In this document: in pieces, positions 63,539 to 64,000 of the stretch
How positions within the stretch are numbered: position 1 is the stretch's first letter
Layout of the letters: each line of letters begins with the position of its first letter
Assembly: GCA_016795325.1 (NCBI GenBank)
Contig: JAEUHY010000015.1
Coordinates: 806,001-870,000 of the forward strand
DNA from: Planctomycetota bacterium
GTDB lineage: Bacteria; Planctomycetota; UBA1135; GCA-002686595
Length of the DNA: 64,000 bases
Reading direction: 5' to 3'
Program-made: the position numbers and the translations under genes
The notes under the pieces: model-generated
Seen by the model: the letters and a program-made list of their open reading frames with translations, nothing else
Database searches by the model: none
What the model was told of the DNA's origin: nothing

Positions 63539-63818
63539 CCCCGCATCAGGAGACCACTCTCAGCTCGCGCGTCAGCGCGCACGTAAGGCGTCGACGCGCG
63601 GGGAGCTCAGCACGGCTGTGCTTGGCGGGGACGTGCGCTGCTGCGCTTGCGCCGTGCGCGGCGCCCACCGCTCGTTACCCGCTTGCGAGGTGACACCTGG
63701 GAGAAGGAACGCCGTCGTGCGCGTGTTGCCGCGCGCTGCGCCGCCTCGCCCAGGACCAGCGGCGCAGGCGCTCGAGCGTCGGGCGACACGGACGCGGATC
63801 GGCGCGCCGCGCGCTCGC

Positions 63819-64000
63819 TCAGCCGCCGAAGCCGCCGCCCGAGCCCACGGGGGCGGCGCCGCCGCCTGCCCCGCCGCCTGCTCGTGGGGCTCCCGTGCCG
63901 CCGCTGCGATCGCCCGTGCCGCCGCCGCCTCCTGTCGGACCTCCGGCGCCAGCCCCTCCGGCCGCCGCACCGCCCGCTCCGTTCGCGTTGGGCGCAGCGC
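63819..64000 (-). CDS. C-terminal Gly-rich end of an unknown protein (runs off the window)
   Basis: Reading from the window edge downward gives an open frame rich in Gly and Ala with scattered Pro, Ser and Thr: NGAGGAAAGGAGAGGPTGGG at first, later GAAPVGSGGGFGG, then TGA at 63821-63819. Such glycine tails end various surface or membrane proteins. The rest lies outside the window, so no function can be named. The opposite frame lacks coding pattern here. Confidence 0.5.
   Translation of the reverse strand, partial: AAPNANGAGGAAAGGAGAGGPTGGGGGTGDRSGGTGAPRAGGGAGGGAAPVGSGGGFGG

Overview
The window looks like a stretch of chromosome from a high-GC bacterium of the phylum Planctomycetota. Evidence: strong G/C preference at third codon positions on both strands, many HEAT-repeat and lamin-tail secreted or lipoproteins, two secreted proteins sharing a C-terminal module around a WFRDP motif, sparse Shine-Dalgarno sequences, and scattered housekeeping genes. 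The genus cannot be fixed from the sequence. I found no tRNA, rRNA, CRISPR array, plasmid origin or prophage. About 50 protein genes are supported.

Layout. (1) 1-3.9 kb: a partial zinc-ribbon gene divergent from an SPFH-domain gene, then a large secreted protein closed by a strong terminator. (2) 4-9 kb, minus strand: a PAS-GGDEF-EAL regulator, then a tightly overlapping set (CHAD protein, SixA-like phosphatase, TlpA-like thioredoxin, methyltransferase). (3) 9-14.7 kb: polyphosphate kinase ppk1 and, convergent to it, exopolyphosphatase ppx. About 1.5 kb lies between them, with two unrecognised small secreted-protein genes and a decayed copy of the ppx 3' end. (4) 14.7-24.7 kb: HEAT protein, M18 aminopeptidase, SlyD-like isomerase, FGGY kinase, secreted metallo-beta-lactamase/lamin-tail protein, radical SAM enzyme and another HEAT protein. 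(5) 25-32 kb: mnmG, a lipid-linked sugar transferase, a small membrane protein, yraN and yajC on the minus strand, and mnmA on the plus strand. This part holds a 48-bp perfect inverted repeat and a 27-nt tandem repeat at the mnmA 5' end. (6) 32-37 kb: a von Willebrand protein, HEAT and TPR proteins. (7) 37-46.4 kb: icd, mdh and fumC, then rpmH, a DUF3311/SSS transporter pair, a long-form dCTP deaminase, and sucC-sucD. (8) 46.6-52 kb: serine hydrolase, HEAT protein and lipoprotein, two methyltransferases, tatA. (9) 52-59.7 kb: mobA, a polyprenyl synthase, resB-ccsA for cytochrome c maturation, folD and rhomboid. (10) A 269-bp MITE-like element abuts the rhomboid stop codon, followed by a large exported protein, serS, and the glycine-rich end of a gene leaving the window.

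How the genes work together. Most of the window is core metabolism. Five TCA-cycle genes sit within 9 kb. ppk1, ppx and a CHAD-domain gene form a polyphosphate neighbourhood. resB-ccsA form an overlapping cytochrome c pair. mnmG and mnmA modify the same tRNA wobble uridine. I see no clearly new multi-gene defence or biosynthetic system. The most unusual signals are structural: the long palindrome, the MITE-like element, tandem duplications at gene ends, and the interrupted ppk1-ppx junction.
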